From CAYNTC01 sp964432925 (lineage in GTDB: Bacteria; Planctomycetota; Phycisphaerae; Sedimentisphaerales; Anaerobacaceae), in contig CAYSPM010000048.1 of assembly GCA_964432925.1 (NCBI GenBank), forward strand, positions 1-16,833: a DNA stretch of 16,833 nucleotides. Direction: 5' to 3'. The notes under the pieces are model-generated. The model searched no databases and was not told the DNA's origin. It saw only the letters and a list, made by a program, of their open reading frames with translations. Each line of letters opens with the position of its first letter. Position 1 is the stretch's first letter. Both the position numbers and the translations under genes were made by a program. Positions 1-6,757 of this stretch are shown in pieces.

Positions 1-627
1 CTTATAGTCCTTTACGTCCTCTTCAAACTGTGCCCGTTCTCTCTGTAGCTCGGTTAAAAAGATATCGTTGTCGGATAGAGGGCCGCTTGCGGAAAGAGCC
101 ACCTTGGGCGAACCGATAAAGGCAACACCAAAATCAGTTATGATTCCCCATCGTCCCTCGTTGTCAAACGCGCTTCCCCAGCCAATGCCGATGTAGGGCG
201 CGATATCGTTAAAAGTCATTTGGCCGGTCAGGCTCGTAATATCGTCGGTGGTATAGGTTACGTCGCCTATTGTCAGGCTTGTTGCAGACTTCGCCGTCAG
301 GTCCACATTCGAGTCATTTAATATCACGCCGGCAGTGATGCGAAACGACCCCCCGAAGACGTGCCAGTCAAATAAAGCCGAGCACGATAATAAGTCCAAG
401 CCAAAGTCGTATTCGATATCACTTTCTGTACCGTCAAGATCTAGGTTGAAGGCATTAGCGCCGAGCCGAGCATTGATACCGGGCGTTATCTGCAGGTGAG
501 CTTCACCGCCGAGACCCAAGGTGCTACACTTGGCGGAGATGGCCAGCGGCAAATCTGCAAGGATTGGGCTGGAGAAAATCAGCGTTGACGCAATCATTAT
601 CGCCGTGGTTTTTACTATTGTTTTCAT
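1..627 (-). CDS. Secreted outer-membrane beta-barrel-type protein, partial (C-terminus beyond window edge)
   Basis: The reverse-strand frame is open from an ATG at 627 to the window edge, giving 209 codons with no stop. It starts MKTIVKTTAIMIASTLIFSS and continues PILAD: a charged N-terminus, a hydrophobic core and an A-D cleavage site around residue 25, which is a typical Sec signal peptide. An AAAGGA-type ribosome site lies about 10 bases upstream. The mature part alternates short polar and hydrophobic strands (for example FGGSFRITAGVILNDSNVDL and IAPYIGIGWGSAF), as in small outer-membrane barrels. The visible end is charged and rich in E, D and K (LQRERAQFEEDVKDYK). In similar bacterial proteins such a segment comes just before a final aromatic-ended strand, so probably only a few residues are missing. 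Function is unknown; a structural or porin-like barrel is an inference from composition. Confidence 0.72.
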   Translation of the reverse strand, partial: MKTIVKTTAIMIASTLIFSSPILADLPLAISAKCSTLGLGGEAHLQITPGINARLGANAFNLDLDGTESDIEYDFGLDLLSCSALFDWHVFGGSFRITAGVILNDSNVDLTAKSATSLTIGDVTYTTDDITSLTGQMTFNDIAPYIGIGWGSAFDNEGRWGIITDFGVAFIGSPKVALSASGPLSDNDIFLTELQRERAQFEEDVKDYK

Positions 628-886
628 AGTGTCTTTTTCCTTTCTTTTGTATTTATTTATGTCGCACGAACACCTGTGAGTAGCGGTCATTACCAATTGA
701 GAAGCTTGTCATCACATTTAATCTACAAATAGATGGCCATGATTCACCCCTGCAATTTATCGGCCAAATTGGACGTAGCTCTAAAGAGGATAATTGGGTT
801 TAAGGATTATTGCAGTTTTTATTGGTATTCTCGGACGTAGGAAGCCACAAAGTGCTCCCTTAGGTCCGTTGCATGGCAAAAATCAT
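628..886. other. Non-coding spacer between the beta-barrel gene and tRNA-Ala
   Basis: No credible gene is seen in this stretch. It must carry the leftward promoter of the beta-barrel gene. A short direct repeat, GGACGTAG, occurs at about 771 and 833. The open frame starting at 794 runs straight through the tRNA and is not a protein gene. Confidence 0.5.
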
Positions 887-915
887 TTGCATCTGTTGGC
901 AGGCCTTGCTAAGAT
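887..915 (+). promoter_or_regulatory. Sigma-70-type promoter of tRNA-Ala
   Basis: A -35-like TTGCAT at 887-892 and a -10-like TAAGAT at 910-915 are separated by exactly 17 bases. The -10 box ends 10 bases before the tRNA 5' end, so transcription would start a few bases upstream of the mature tRNA. Each box matches the consensus at four or five of six positions, and the spacing is ideal. Confidence 0.5.
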
Positions 916-925
916 ATTGGCATAC

Positions 926-998
<73 letters not shown>

Positions 999-1132
999 TT
1001 TCATGTCCAACTGTTCCCCGGATCTTGTGATGAATCTCCTGGTTGTGGCCTAAAAGAATCCTGCCGGAATGTGTCAACGTGAGTTGCCCGCGATTTGCTT
1101 TATTAAGAAATCACCATAGTAGGGAGGGTATT

Positions 1133-1331
1133 ATGAAATTTTCAAAAAGCATTCGGATTGTCAGAACTACTAACATTTAATTGCGTAAAGTGCAAAAGGA
1201 TAGTTGATTTTCATAGCAAGAAGTTTGACAATATCCGTGTTTCAAAGGAGATTGGAGGTAAATATATCATCATTAGGAAAACCATCTATTTCGAAGGAAT
1301 ATGCAATGTATGTAAAAATAGTGTGTTGTGA
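1133..1331 (+). pseudogene. PerR/Fur-family peroxide regulator remnant (C-terminal zinc/dimerisation domain only)
   Basis: From 1176 to the stop at 1329-1331 the frame reads TFNCVKCKRIVDFH, then FEGICNVCKNSVL after a middle part. This matches the end of PerR/Fur proteins. Two CxxC zinc pairs lie 40 residues apart (first cysteines at 1182 and 1302), the same spacing as C96 and C136 of Bacillus subtilis PerR, and IVDFH is shared with that protein. The winged-helix DNA-binding domain is absent: no upstream frame from 1000 to 1176 resembles it. The regulatory HxH before the first CxxC is replaced by LTFN. A GGGAGGG ribosome site and ATG at 1133 open a different frame that stops at 1178-1180, so a frameshift would be needed to join them. 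It lies just upstream of the peroxide genes, the usual PerR location. I read it as a decayed gene; a very short zinc-ribbon protein or a sequencing indel is less likely. Confidence 0.72.
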
Positions 1332-1384
1332 CAGCAGTAAATATTTTAAGGCAAGACTGAGTGTTTAAGTAAAGGAGGTAATGT

Positions 1385-1957
1385 ATGAGTGTTAAAGGTA
1401 CGCAAACCGAGAAGAATTTGCTTGCTGCCTTTGCTGGTGAATCACAGGCGAGAAATCGCTACACGTATTTTGCAAGCCAGGCAAGAAAAGAAGGCTACGA
1501 ACAAATAGCAGCAATATTTGAGGAGACTGCTAATCAGGAAAAAGAACATGCTAAGAGGGAGTTCAAATTTCTCGAAGGCGGGGATGTTGAAATCACCGCA
1601 GCATATCCAGCAGGTGTCATCGACAACACACTTGAGAACCTAAAGGCAGCGGCTGCGGGAGAACATTACGAAAATACCGAGATGTATCCGCAATTTGCAG
1701 AAGTGGCGGATAAAGAAGGCTTTGCCGAGATAGCGGCGGTATTTAGAAAAATTGCTGTTGCTGAGAAGAGGCACGAGCAAAGATACCTCGCTTTGGTCAA
1801 GAACATTGACGAAGGTCTTGTTTTCAAACGTAGCAAGCCTGTGAGGTGGGTATGCAGAAATTGTGGATACGTACATGAGGGAACTGAACCGCCGAAGGTC
1901 TGTCCTTCGTGTGATCATCCGCAGGCCTATTTTGAAATCGAAGCGGTTAATTACTGA
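1385..1957 (+). CDS. rbr: Rubrerythrin
   Basis: A 190-residue protein of standard rubrerythrin length. It reduces H2O2 to water in the cytoplasm of anaerobes at a diiron site, with electrons passed through its own rubredoxin-like iron centre. Residues 1-145 form the ferritin-like four-helix bundle. The predicted iron ligands are present: E19, E52 and H55 (ExxH), E93, E96, E127 and H130 (ExxH). Residues 153-190 form the rubredoxin-like domain, with C157-x-x-C160 and C173-x-x-C176. The start is set by an excellent ribosome site (AAAGGAGGT ending five bases before the ATG). It is the first intact gene of the oxidative-stress cluster; tpx begins 20 bases after its stop. Confidence 0.97.
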   Translation: MSVKGTQTEKNLLAAFAGESQARNRYTYFASQARKEGYEQIAAIFEETANQEKEHAKREFKFLEGGDVEITAAYPAGVIDNTLENLKAAAAGEHYENTEMYPQFAEVADKEGFAEIAAVFRKIAVAEKRHEQRYLALVKNIDEGLVFKRSKPVRWVCRNCGYVHEGTEPPKVCPSCDHPQAYFEIEAVNY

Positions 1958-1977
1958 AACAAAGTGGTGACTTAGCC

Positions 1978-2493
1978 ATGAAGGAGCGAAAAGGTATTGT
2001 GACAATGAAGGGTAAGCCAGTCACTCTGATCGGGCCTGAGCTAAAGGTTGGCCAGGCTGTGCCCGATTGCGAGCTTGTGGACAATGATCTTTCGCCGGTT
2101 AAGCTCTCATCATTTCGCGGCAAGGTCTGCGTTATCGCTTCAGTTCCGTCGCTGGATACATCGGTTTGTGATAAAGAGACACGCAGATTCAATGAAGAAG
2201 CACAGCGGCTTGGTGATGATGTAGTGGTCCTTACGATAAGCATGGATTTGCCGTTTGCACAAAAACGATGGTGCGGAGCAGCGGGCGTCAAGAATGTACA
2301 GACGCTTTCTGATTACCGGCAGGCGTCGTTTGGAAGGGCTTACGGCGTGTTGGTCGAGCAGTTGCACCTTTTGGCTCGGGCCGTGTTTGTTGTGGACAAA
2401 GAAGGTGTCATACGATACATCCAAATCGTCAAAGAAGTCGCTAATGAGCCGGATTATGAAGCTATATTGAAAGCGGTAAAAGAGTTGTTGTAA
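1978..2493 (+). CDS. tpx: Thiol peroxidase (Tpx, atypical 2-Cys peroxiredoxin)
   Basis: The enzyme reduces H2O2 and organic hydroperoxides through cysteine chemistry, normally recycled by thioredoxin. The Tpx signatures are clear: KPVTLIGPELKVGQAVPD near the N-terminus, PSLDTSVC with the peroxidatic cysteine at residue 64, DLPFAQKRWC with the resolving cysteine at residue 99, then LSDYR, FGRAYGVL and LLARAVFVVDKEG. The 35-residue gap between the two cysteines fits the family. The ATG at 1978 has a weak ribosome site. A GTG at 1999 (164 residues, beginning VTMKGKPVTL) has AAGGAG and AAAGG upstream and gives a more typical length, so it may be the true start. It lies 20 bases after rbr and is probably cotranscribed with it. 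Confidence 0.95.
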   Translation: MKERKGIVTMKGKPVTLIGPELKVGQAVPDCELVDNDLSPVKLSSFRGKVCVIASVPSLDTSVCDKETRRFNEEAQRLGDDVVVLTISMDLPFAQKRWCGAAGVKNVQTLSDYRQASFGRAYGVLVEQLHLLARAVFVVDKEGVIRYIQIVKEVANEPDYEAILKAVKELL

Positions 2494-2562
2494 CAGCAAA
2501 GTCTTCTGTGTTTGGAAAAATCGTTTTTGAAATATAGACAGTTGGACTGACAGAGGTTTAGT

Positions 2563-3762
2563 GTGATGAGGCAATTGAAGCCAAATATTTACGAAGTTGG
2601 GGCAATCGACTGGGATAGAAGACTATTTGATGAGATAATCCCGCTACCTGATGGAACGAGCTACAATGCGTATTTAATAAAAGGTAGTGAGAGAACAGCT
2701 TTGCTTGATACGGTTGACCCGACCAAAAGCGAAGTGCTGATTAGTAACCTTGTCTCAGCCGGCGTCGATAAGTTGGATTATATTGTATCTCATCATGCTG
2801 AGCAGGACCACTCTGGTGCTATACCTGATATACTGACACTATATCCCGATACAAAGATTGTCACGAACCCCAAGTGCAAGGCTATGCTCATTGATTTGTT
2901 GAATGTCGAAGATGGTAATTTCATTACTGTTGAAGATGGTCAGATGCTATCTCTGGGCGATAAAACACTGCAATTCATTTACATTCCTTGGGTTCATTGG
3001 CCCGAAACTCTCGGCACTTACCTGCAGGAGGACAGAATATTCTTTCCGTGTGATTTCTTTGGCTCACACCTTGCCACGAGCAGCCTTTTTGTGGATGATG
3101 AGCCGCGTGTTTACGAAGCTGCCAAGAGATATTATGCTGAGATAATGATGCCTTTTCGGATGCCGATTCAAAAGAATCTGGAAAAAATAAGGGACCTGCA
3201 GATAGGCATGATTGCTCCGAGTCACGGGCCAATTTATGATAAGCCCGAATTTATTATTAATGCTTACAGGGACTGGGTCAGTGATGCAGTCAAAAATGAA
3301 GTTGTGCTGGCGTATGTTTCTATGCACGACAGCACAAGGGAAATGGTTGAGCATTTTGTTGACTCGCTAATAGAAAGAGGCATTTCAGTCAGGCAATTTA
3401 ATCTTACAGTCATCGATATCGGCCAGTTAGCTATGGCACTCGTCGATGCGGCAACGCTTGTTTTGGGTTCGCCAACGGTTTTAACGGGGGCGCATCCTAA
3501 TGTAGCGTATGCAGCGATTTTGGCAAACGCGCTTCGGCCGAAAACAAAATTTGCATCCATCATTGGCTCCTACGGATGGGGTGGCAGAATGGTTGAACAG
3601 CTTACAGGTTTGGTACCTAATCTCAAGGTTGAAATTATTGAGCCAGTGGTAGCAAAAGGTTATCCAAGGGATGAGGACTTTGTGGCTTTGGATCAGTTAG
3701 CCGATCAAATCCTTACAAAACACAGGGGACTGAAGATTATTGATTGGAAAAGGGCTTTTTGA
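2563..3762 (+). CDS. FprA-type diiron flavoprotein (A-type flavodiiron O2/NO reductase)
   Basis: A cytoplasmic flavodiiron protein that reduces O2 to water (or NO to N2O) with electrons usually from rubredoxin. Residues 1-250 are a metallo-beta-lactamase-type domain carrying the diiron ligand set H78-x-E80-x-D82-H83, H145 (VHWPE), D164 (PCDFFG) and H221 (PSHGP). Residues 255-395 are a flavodoxin-like FMN domain with a phosphate loop around VSMHDSTREM and the later motifs VLGSPTV and GSYGWGG. There is no C-terminal rubredoxin fusion, so this is class A, and the separate rubredoxin downstream is the natural partner. The start is either GTG 2563 or, equally likely, ATG 2566; an AGAGG ribosome site precedes both. 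It lies 69 bases after tpx with no clear terminator between them. Confidence 0.95.
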   Translation: MMRQLKPNIYEVGAIDWDRRLFDEIIPLPDGTSYNAYLIKGSERTALLDTVDPTKSEVLISNLVSAGVDKLDYIVSHHAEQDHSGAIPDILTLYPDTKIVTNPKCKAMLIDLLNVEDGNFITVEDGQMLSLGDKTLQFIYIPWVHWPETLGTYLQEDRIFFPCDFFGSHLATSSLFVDDEPRVYEAAKRYYAEIMMPFRMPIQKNLEKIRDLQIGMIAPSHGPIYDKPEFIINAYRDWVSDAVKNEVVLAYVSMHDSTREMVEHFVDSLIERGISVRQFNLTVIDIGQLAMALVDAATLVLGSPTVLTGAHPNVAYAAILANALRPKTKFASIIGSYGWGGRMVEQLTGLVPNLKVEIIEPVVAKGYPRDEDFVALDQLADQILTKHRGLKIIDWKRAF

Positions 3763-3812
3763 AGGTTAGGTATATATAATAGAAATTTCAGCGTAAGGAA
3801 AGGAGTAGGAAC

Positions 3813-4190
3813 ATGGCTAAGGAATTGGAAGTATACAAGTGTTCGATTTGTGGCAACATTGTCGAAGTTCTTCATGGTGGTGCCGGTGAGCTGGTTTGCT
3901 GCGGCCAACCCATGGAGAATCTGGTCGCAAAGACCGCTGACGAGGGCAAGGAAAAGCACGTACCTGTCATCGAAAAAGTCAATGGTGGTATCAAAGTGAA
4001 GATCGGCAGTGTCCCGCATCCGATGGAGGAAAAACATCACATCGAGTGGATCGAGGTCATCGCCGATGGCAAGGCGTATCGGCAGTTTTTAAGCGCAAGT
4101 GATGCTCCAGAAGCTATATTTAACATCGAGGCGGATTCAATAACTGCCAGGGAGCACTGTAATATCCACGGACTGTGGGAGGTAAAATAG
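3813..4190 (+). CDS. dfx: Desulfoferrodoxin (two-iron superoxide reductase)
   Basis: A 125-residue protein that reduces superoxide to H2O2 without making O2, taking electrons from rubredoxin. Residues 1-37 form the desulforedoxin-like domain with the centre I ligands C10, C13, C29 and C30. The catalytic centre II ligands are all visible: H49, H69, H75, C116 and H119, with E47 and K48 beside the site (EKHVP). These residue numbers are the same as in the well-studied Desulfovibrio enzyme, so the gene looks intact and functional. The start is set by GGAAAGGAGTAGG upstream of the ATG. It sits between the O2-reducing FprA gene and the iron-storage gene remnant. The H2O2 it makes would be removed by rubrerythrin encoded in the same cluster. 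Confidence 0.97.
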   Translation: MAKELEVYKCSICGNIVEVLHGGAGELVCCGQPMENLVAKTADEGKEKHVPVIEKVNGGIKVKIGSVPHPMEEKHHIEWIEVIADGKAYRQFLSASDAPEAIFNIEADSITAREHCNIHGLWEVK

Positions 4191-4192
4191 AG

Positions 4193-4333
4193 ATGATCAG
4201 CAAGAAGATGGAAACTGCTTTGTACGAGCAAATCAATGCTGAGCTTTACTCTGCCTATTTATACCTTTCTATGATGGCTTATTTTGAATCTGAGAATTTG
4301 CCCGGCGTGTATTTAGACCGCTGGCGACAGTAA
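4193..4333 (+). pseudogene. Truncated ferritin (first helix only)
   Basis: An ATG three bases after the dfx stop opens 46 codons, beginning MISKKMETALYEQINAELYS and continuing AYLYLSMMAYFESENLPG. This is the almost invariant N-terminus of bacterial non-haem ferritin (FtnA type, normally about 165-170 residues), including the conserved glutamate of EQINAE. After NLPG the match stops: eight unrelated residues (VYLDRWRQ) lead to a TAA at 4331. The remaining three helices, including the ExxH iron ligands, are absent, and the next gene begins at once. A single frameshift cannot explain this, because no further ferritin sequence lies before 4345. I infer an internal deletion with fusion to the upstream region of the next gene. 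Such a fragment could not form a ferritin cage. Confidence 0.82.
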
Positions 4334-4344
4334 GGAGAATGAGA

Positions 4345-4830
4345 ATGGGTATGCCTTTCAACGCAGATGAAATCTTTGAGATGGCTGAGCAAATCGAAAG
4401 AAATGGGGCAGAGTTCTATCGTGCTGCTGCTGGCAAGTTCTCAGCACTTAAACAGACGCTACTTGATTTGGCAGCGATGGAAGATGAACACCTCGAGACT
4501 TTCAAGGCTATGCGGGCTGAGCTTTCGACAGCCGAACAGCAACCGCTCGTTTTTGATCCTGACGGCGAAGCGCAGATGTATCTACGCGTTATGGCGGATG
4601 GTCATGTTTTTATTGTACACGATGATCCAGCCGAATTACTGGCAGACAAAGACAAAGCAGAAGATGTACTGAGTCTGGCTATCGGGATGGAAAAGGATTC
4701 CATCGCTTTCTATGTTGGCTTGAAAGAGGGTGTATCTCGCAAAGCAGGCAAAGACAAGGTTGAGACTATCATTAGGGAAGAGATGAGCCATATCACCATC
4801 TTGAACAAGAGGCTTGCTGCTTTGAATTAG
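4345..4830 (+). CDS. Rubrerythrin-like ferritin-fold diiron protein (erythrin domain, no rubredoxin domain)
   Basis: A 161-residue cytoplasmic protein made of two halves of a ferritin-like bundle. The first half carries EQIERNGAEFYRAAA (E18, E23) and the ExxH pair MEDEH (E46, H49). The second half carries AIGMEKDSIAFY and the second ExxH, REEMSHI. This is the ligand pattern of rubrerythrin-family diiron proteins. There is no CxxC pair, so it would need an external rubredoxin as electron donor. I chose the ATG at 4345 because AAGGAG at 4332-4337 is 7 bases upstream; the earlier in-frame ATG at 4339 is only one base from that site. It follows the ferritin remnant directly. A peroxidase or iron-handling role is inferred from family and context. 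Confidence 0.85.
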   Translation: MGMPFNADEIFEMAEQIERNGAEFYRAAAGKFSALKQTLLDLAAMEDEHLETFKAMRAELSTAEQQPLVFDPDGEAQMYLRVMADGHVFIVHDDPAELLADKDKAEDVLSLAIGMEKDSIAFYVGLKEGVSRKAGKDKVETIIREEMSHITILNKRLAALN

Positions 4831-4982
4831 TCTGCTGTCATAGGCGCAGTACTCACAATGGCCTCGCTAATCTTATTTGGTATCTTGGCACACACAAGAG
4901 TGTACCACTATATATGGGGACACAGAGTGGAACCGATGCTTTGGTATGAGGGACCGGCCTGATTAGGAACGGCTACAACCTA

Positions 4983-5001
4983 TATCGAGGTAGAATCGAT
5001 A
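4983..5001. repeat. Short inverted repeat upstream of rubredoxin
   Basis: TATCGA (4983-4988) and TCGATA (4996-5001) form a perfect 6-base inverted repeat with a 7-base centre, 28 bases before the rubredoxin ATG. It could be an operator or chance; nothing else in the 198-base spacer after 4830 stands out. Confidence 0.25.
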
Positions 5002-5028
5002 ACTACTACAGCAGAAGGAGCAAAACAC

Positions 5029-5193
5029 ATGAAGAAATATAGGTGTCTGGTTTGTGGATATATTTATGACCCGGCGGTGGGCGATCCGGAAAATGGCGTC
5101 AAGCCTGGCACAGCTTTTGAGGACTTACCCGACGACTGGGTCTGCCCGGAATGTGGCGCCGGCAAGGATCAGTTTGAGCCGGTTGAAGAGTAA
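5029..5193 (+). CDS. rub: Rubredoxin
   Basis: A 54-residue single-iron electron carrier of standard length. The Fe(Cys)4 site is complete: C6-x-x-C9-G near the N-terminus and C39-x-x-C42-G near the C-terminus. The conserved aromatic core and loop are present (YIYDPAVGDPENGVKPGTAF, then the DLPDDWVCPECG region). GAAGGAG lies 8 bases before the ATG. Rubredoxin is the known direct electron donor to flavodiiron proteins, desulfoferrodoxin and rubrerythrin, all encoded in the preceding 3.8 kb, so this gene supplies the shared carrier. The NAD(P)H:rubredoxin oxidoreductase that would reduce it is not in the window. Confidence 0.97.
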   Translation: MKKYRCLVCGYIYDPAVGDPENGVKPGTAFEDLPDDWVCPECGAGKDQFEPVEE

Positions 5194-5327
5194 ATACTGT
5201 TTATGCGATGATAATAGGTCTTCCCAGGTAGCTTTAGAAGTTTAACTGAGCTTGTAAGGTGGTTGTGGCTTTGTGCTGGCCGGAATTTGTTTAGTGATTA
5301 AGTTACGTTTTTAAGATTCTGTAAGAT

Positions 5328-6673
5328 ATGGCCTATACGAAGGAAATCACGCCATCTGTAGCTGCTGAAGATATTGTTTGCGCGGATACATCTGCGCCGC
5401 CGTGCATCGTTGTGGTTTTTGGTGCATCGGGCGATCTTGCGCACAGAAAATTGTTTCCGAGTTTGGCGCAAATTTGCCGGCAAGGTCTACTGAATAAAAA
5501 CTTTTGCCTGCTGGGTTGTGGTCGAAAGGAATTCTCTGACGAGCAGTTCCGCCAATCGGTGCTGGGGGCAATTACACCTAAGCCTTATAATGAGTTAGAC
5601 AATTCGATGGATGAATTTATCTCAAGATTTCACTATCTGTGTGGTGATTATGCCGACCCAGGCCTTTACAAGCATTTGAGGCTCAAACTTGTAGAGCTAA
5701 AGCGCAAAGCAAAGATTGATGGCCCATTGATTTTCTACCTTGCTGTTCCTCCTTTCCTTTATGCTACTTTGGCTGAGCAACTTAGCTCAGCCGGATTAGC
5801 GTGTCCAAACGAATTGGAGGCTCAACAGGTCAGACTCGTTGTTGAAAAGCCTTTNNNNNNNNNNNNNNNNNNNNNNNNNNNNNNNNNNNNNNNNNNNNNN
5901 NNNNNNNNNNNNNNNNNNNNNNNNNNNNNNNNNNNNNNNNNNNNNNNNNNNNNNTATCATTTGATGCCGATCCCGTGCGTGATGAGAAGGTCAAGCTTTT
6001 ACGTTCAATCCGTCCGTTTGAGCTGGATAAGCTGAATAGCTTTATCGTGCGCGGTCAGTATGGACGCGGTTTTGTAGAAGGGCAAGAGGTTACTGCCTAT
6101 CGTGAGGAGCTAGGAGTGGACCCGCAATCCAGGATGGAGACCTTTGTGGCGGCTAAGTTGTTTATCGACAATTGGCGTTGGAAAGGTGTTCCCTTTTATC
6201 TTCGGACGGGCAAGAGACTCGCCAGAAAAGATACTGAAATCGCTATTACCTTCAAGCAGGTGCCGCATTCGATGTTCGCGTCAGTTGGACTGAATGAGAT
6301 ATCGCCCAACGCTCTTATAATGCAAATACAACCTGAAGAGGGAATTTCGTTAGCCTTTCAGGCGAAAAGGCCGGGCTCAAAGATCTGCATGGGCACGCTC
6401 AATATGAATTTCAGATACCAAGATGTCTTCGGCGTTGCGATGTCTGAGGCATATCAAAGATTGCTTCTGGATTGTATGGTTGGCGACCAGACGCTCTTTA
6501 CCAGATACGATGCGGTGGAGATGGCATGGAAATTATTTACACCTATCCTTGAAGCCTGGGAGAGAGATGATTTTGTGCCATACGAGTATCCTGCCGGTTG
6601 CCACAGCTTTGCTCAGGCTGATGCGCTGATTGAAGTTGATGGACGGAAGTGGCGAAAACTTGCTGAAATCTGA
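5328..6673 (+). CDS. zwf: Glucose-6-phosphate 1-dehydrogenase, interrupted by an assembly gap
   Basis: The enzyme oxidises glucose 6-phosphate to 6-phosphogluconolactone and makes NADPH. The N-terminal part (175 residues to the gap) has the nucleotide-binding motif VVFGASGDLAHRKLFPSL and ends in VRLVVEKP, the conserved EKP before the active site. After the gap, from 5957, the protein resumes with SFDADPVRDEKVKLLRSIRP and runs 238 residues through YLRTGKRL, the IQPEEG region and DCMVGDQTLFTRYDAVEMAW to the stop. About 80-95 family residues, including the catalytic His region (RIDHYLGKE), are missing, more than 100 bases can hold. The two parts are also in different frames across the Ns, so the gap length is nominal and the real gene is probably intact. 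The ribosome site at 5328 is weak. NADPH supply to peroxide defence is an inference from position. Confidence 0.93.
5855..5954. other. Assembly gap (100 Ns) inside zwf
   Basis: There are exactly 100 unknown bases, the usual placeholder for a scaffold gap of unknown size. Comparison with full-length glucose-6-phosphate dehydrogenases suggests that about 250-280 real bases belong here. Confidence 0.98.
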
Positions 6674-6727
6674 TATTCATTCAGCCATTTCTTGATAGCA
6701 CAATTTCAGCAGAACAAACACATCGGC

Positions 6728-6745
6728 AGAAAAGCACGAAAGTGC
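6728..6745 (-). terminator. Possible intrinsic terminator of the leftward operon
   Basis: Read on the minus strand, GCAC-TTTC-GTGC forms a small hairpin (6734-6745) followed by TTTT (6730-6733). It lies just 3' of the UroD-like gene stop, in the spacer between that gene and the convergent zwf. The stem is only four pairs, plus a possible flanking extension, so it would be weak. Confidence 0.3.
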
Positions 6746-6757
6746 GCAGAGCAGAGT

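Noticed and set aside
3771..3780. TATATATAAT, a perfect -10-like box before desulfoferrodoxin
   Set aside because: No -35 box at 16-18 bases; candidates sit 6, 21 or 25 bases away. It may still be a weak internal promoter.
4860..4962. 34-codon frame from ATG 4858 region (MASLILFGILAHTRV...) between the rubrerythrin-like gene and rubredoxin
   Set aside because: No ribosome site, no recognisable family, and too short to separate from chance.
6662..6685. GCTGAA...TTCAGC inverted repeat over the zwf stop codon as a terminator
   Set aside because: The loop is long and no T-run follows on the plus strand.
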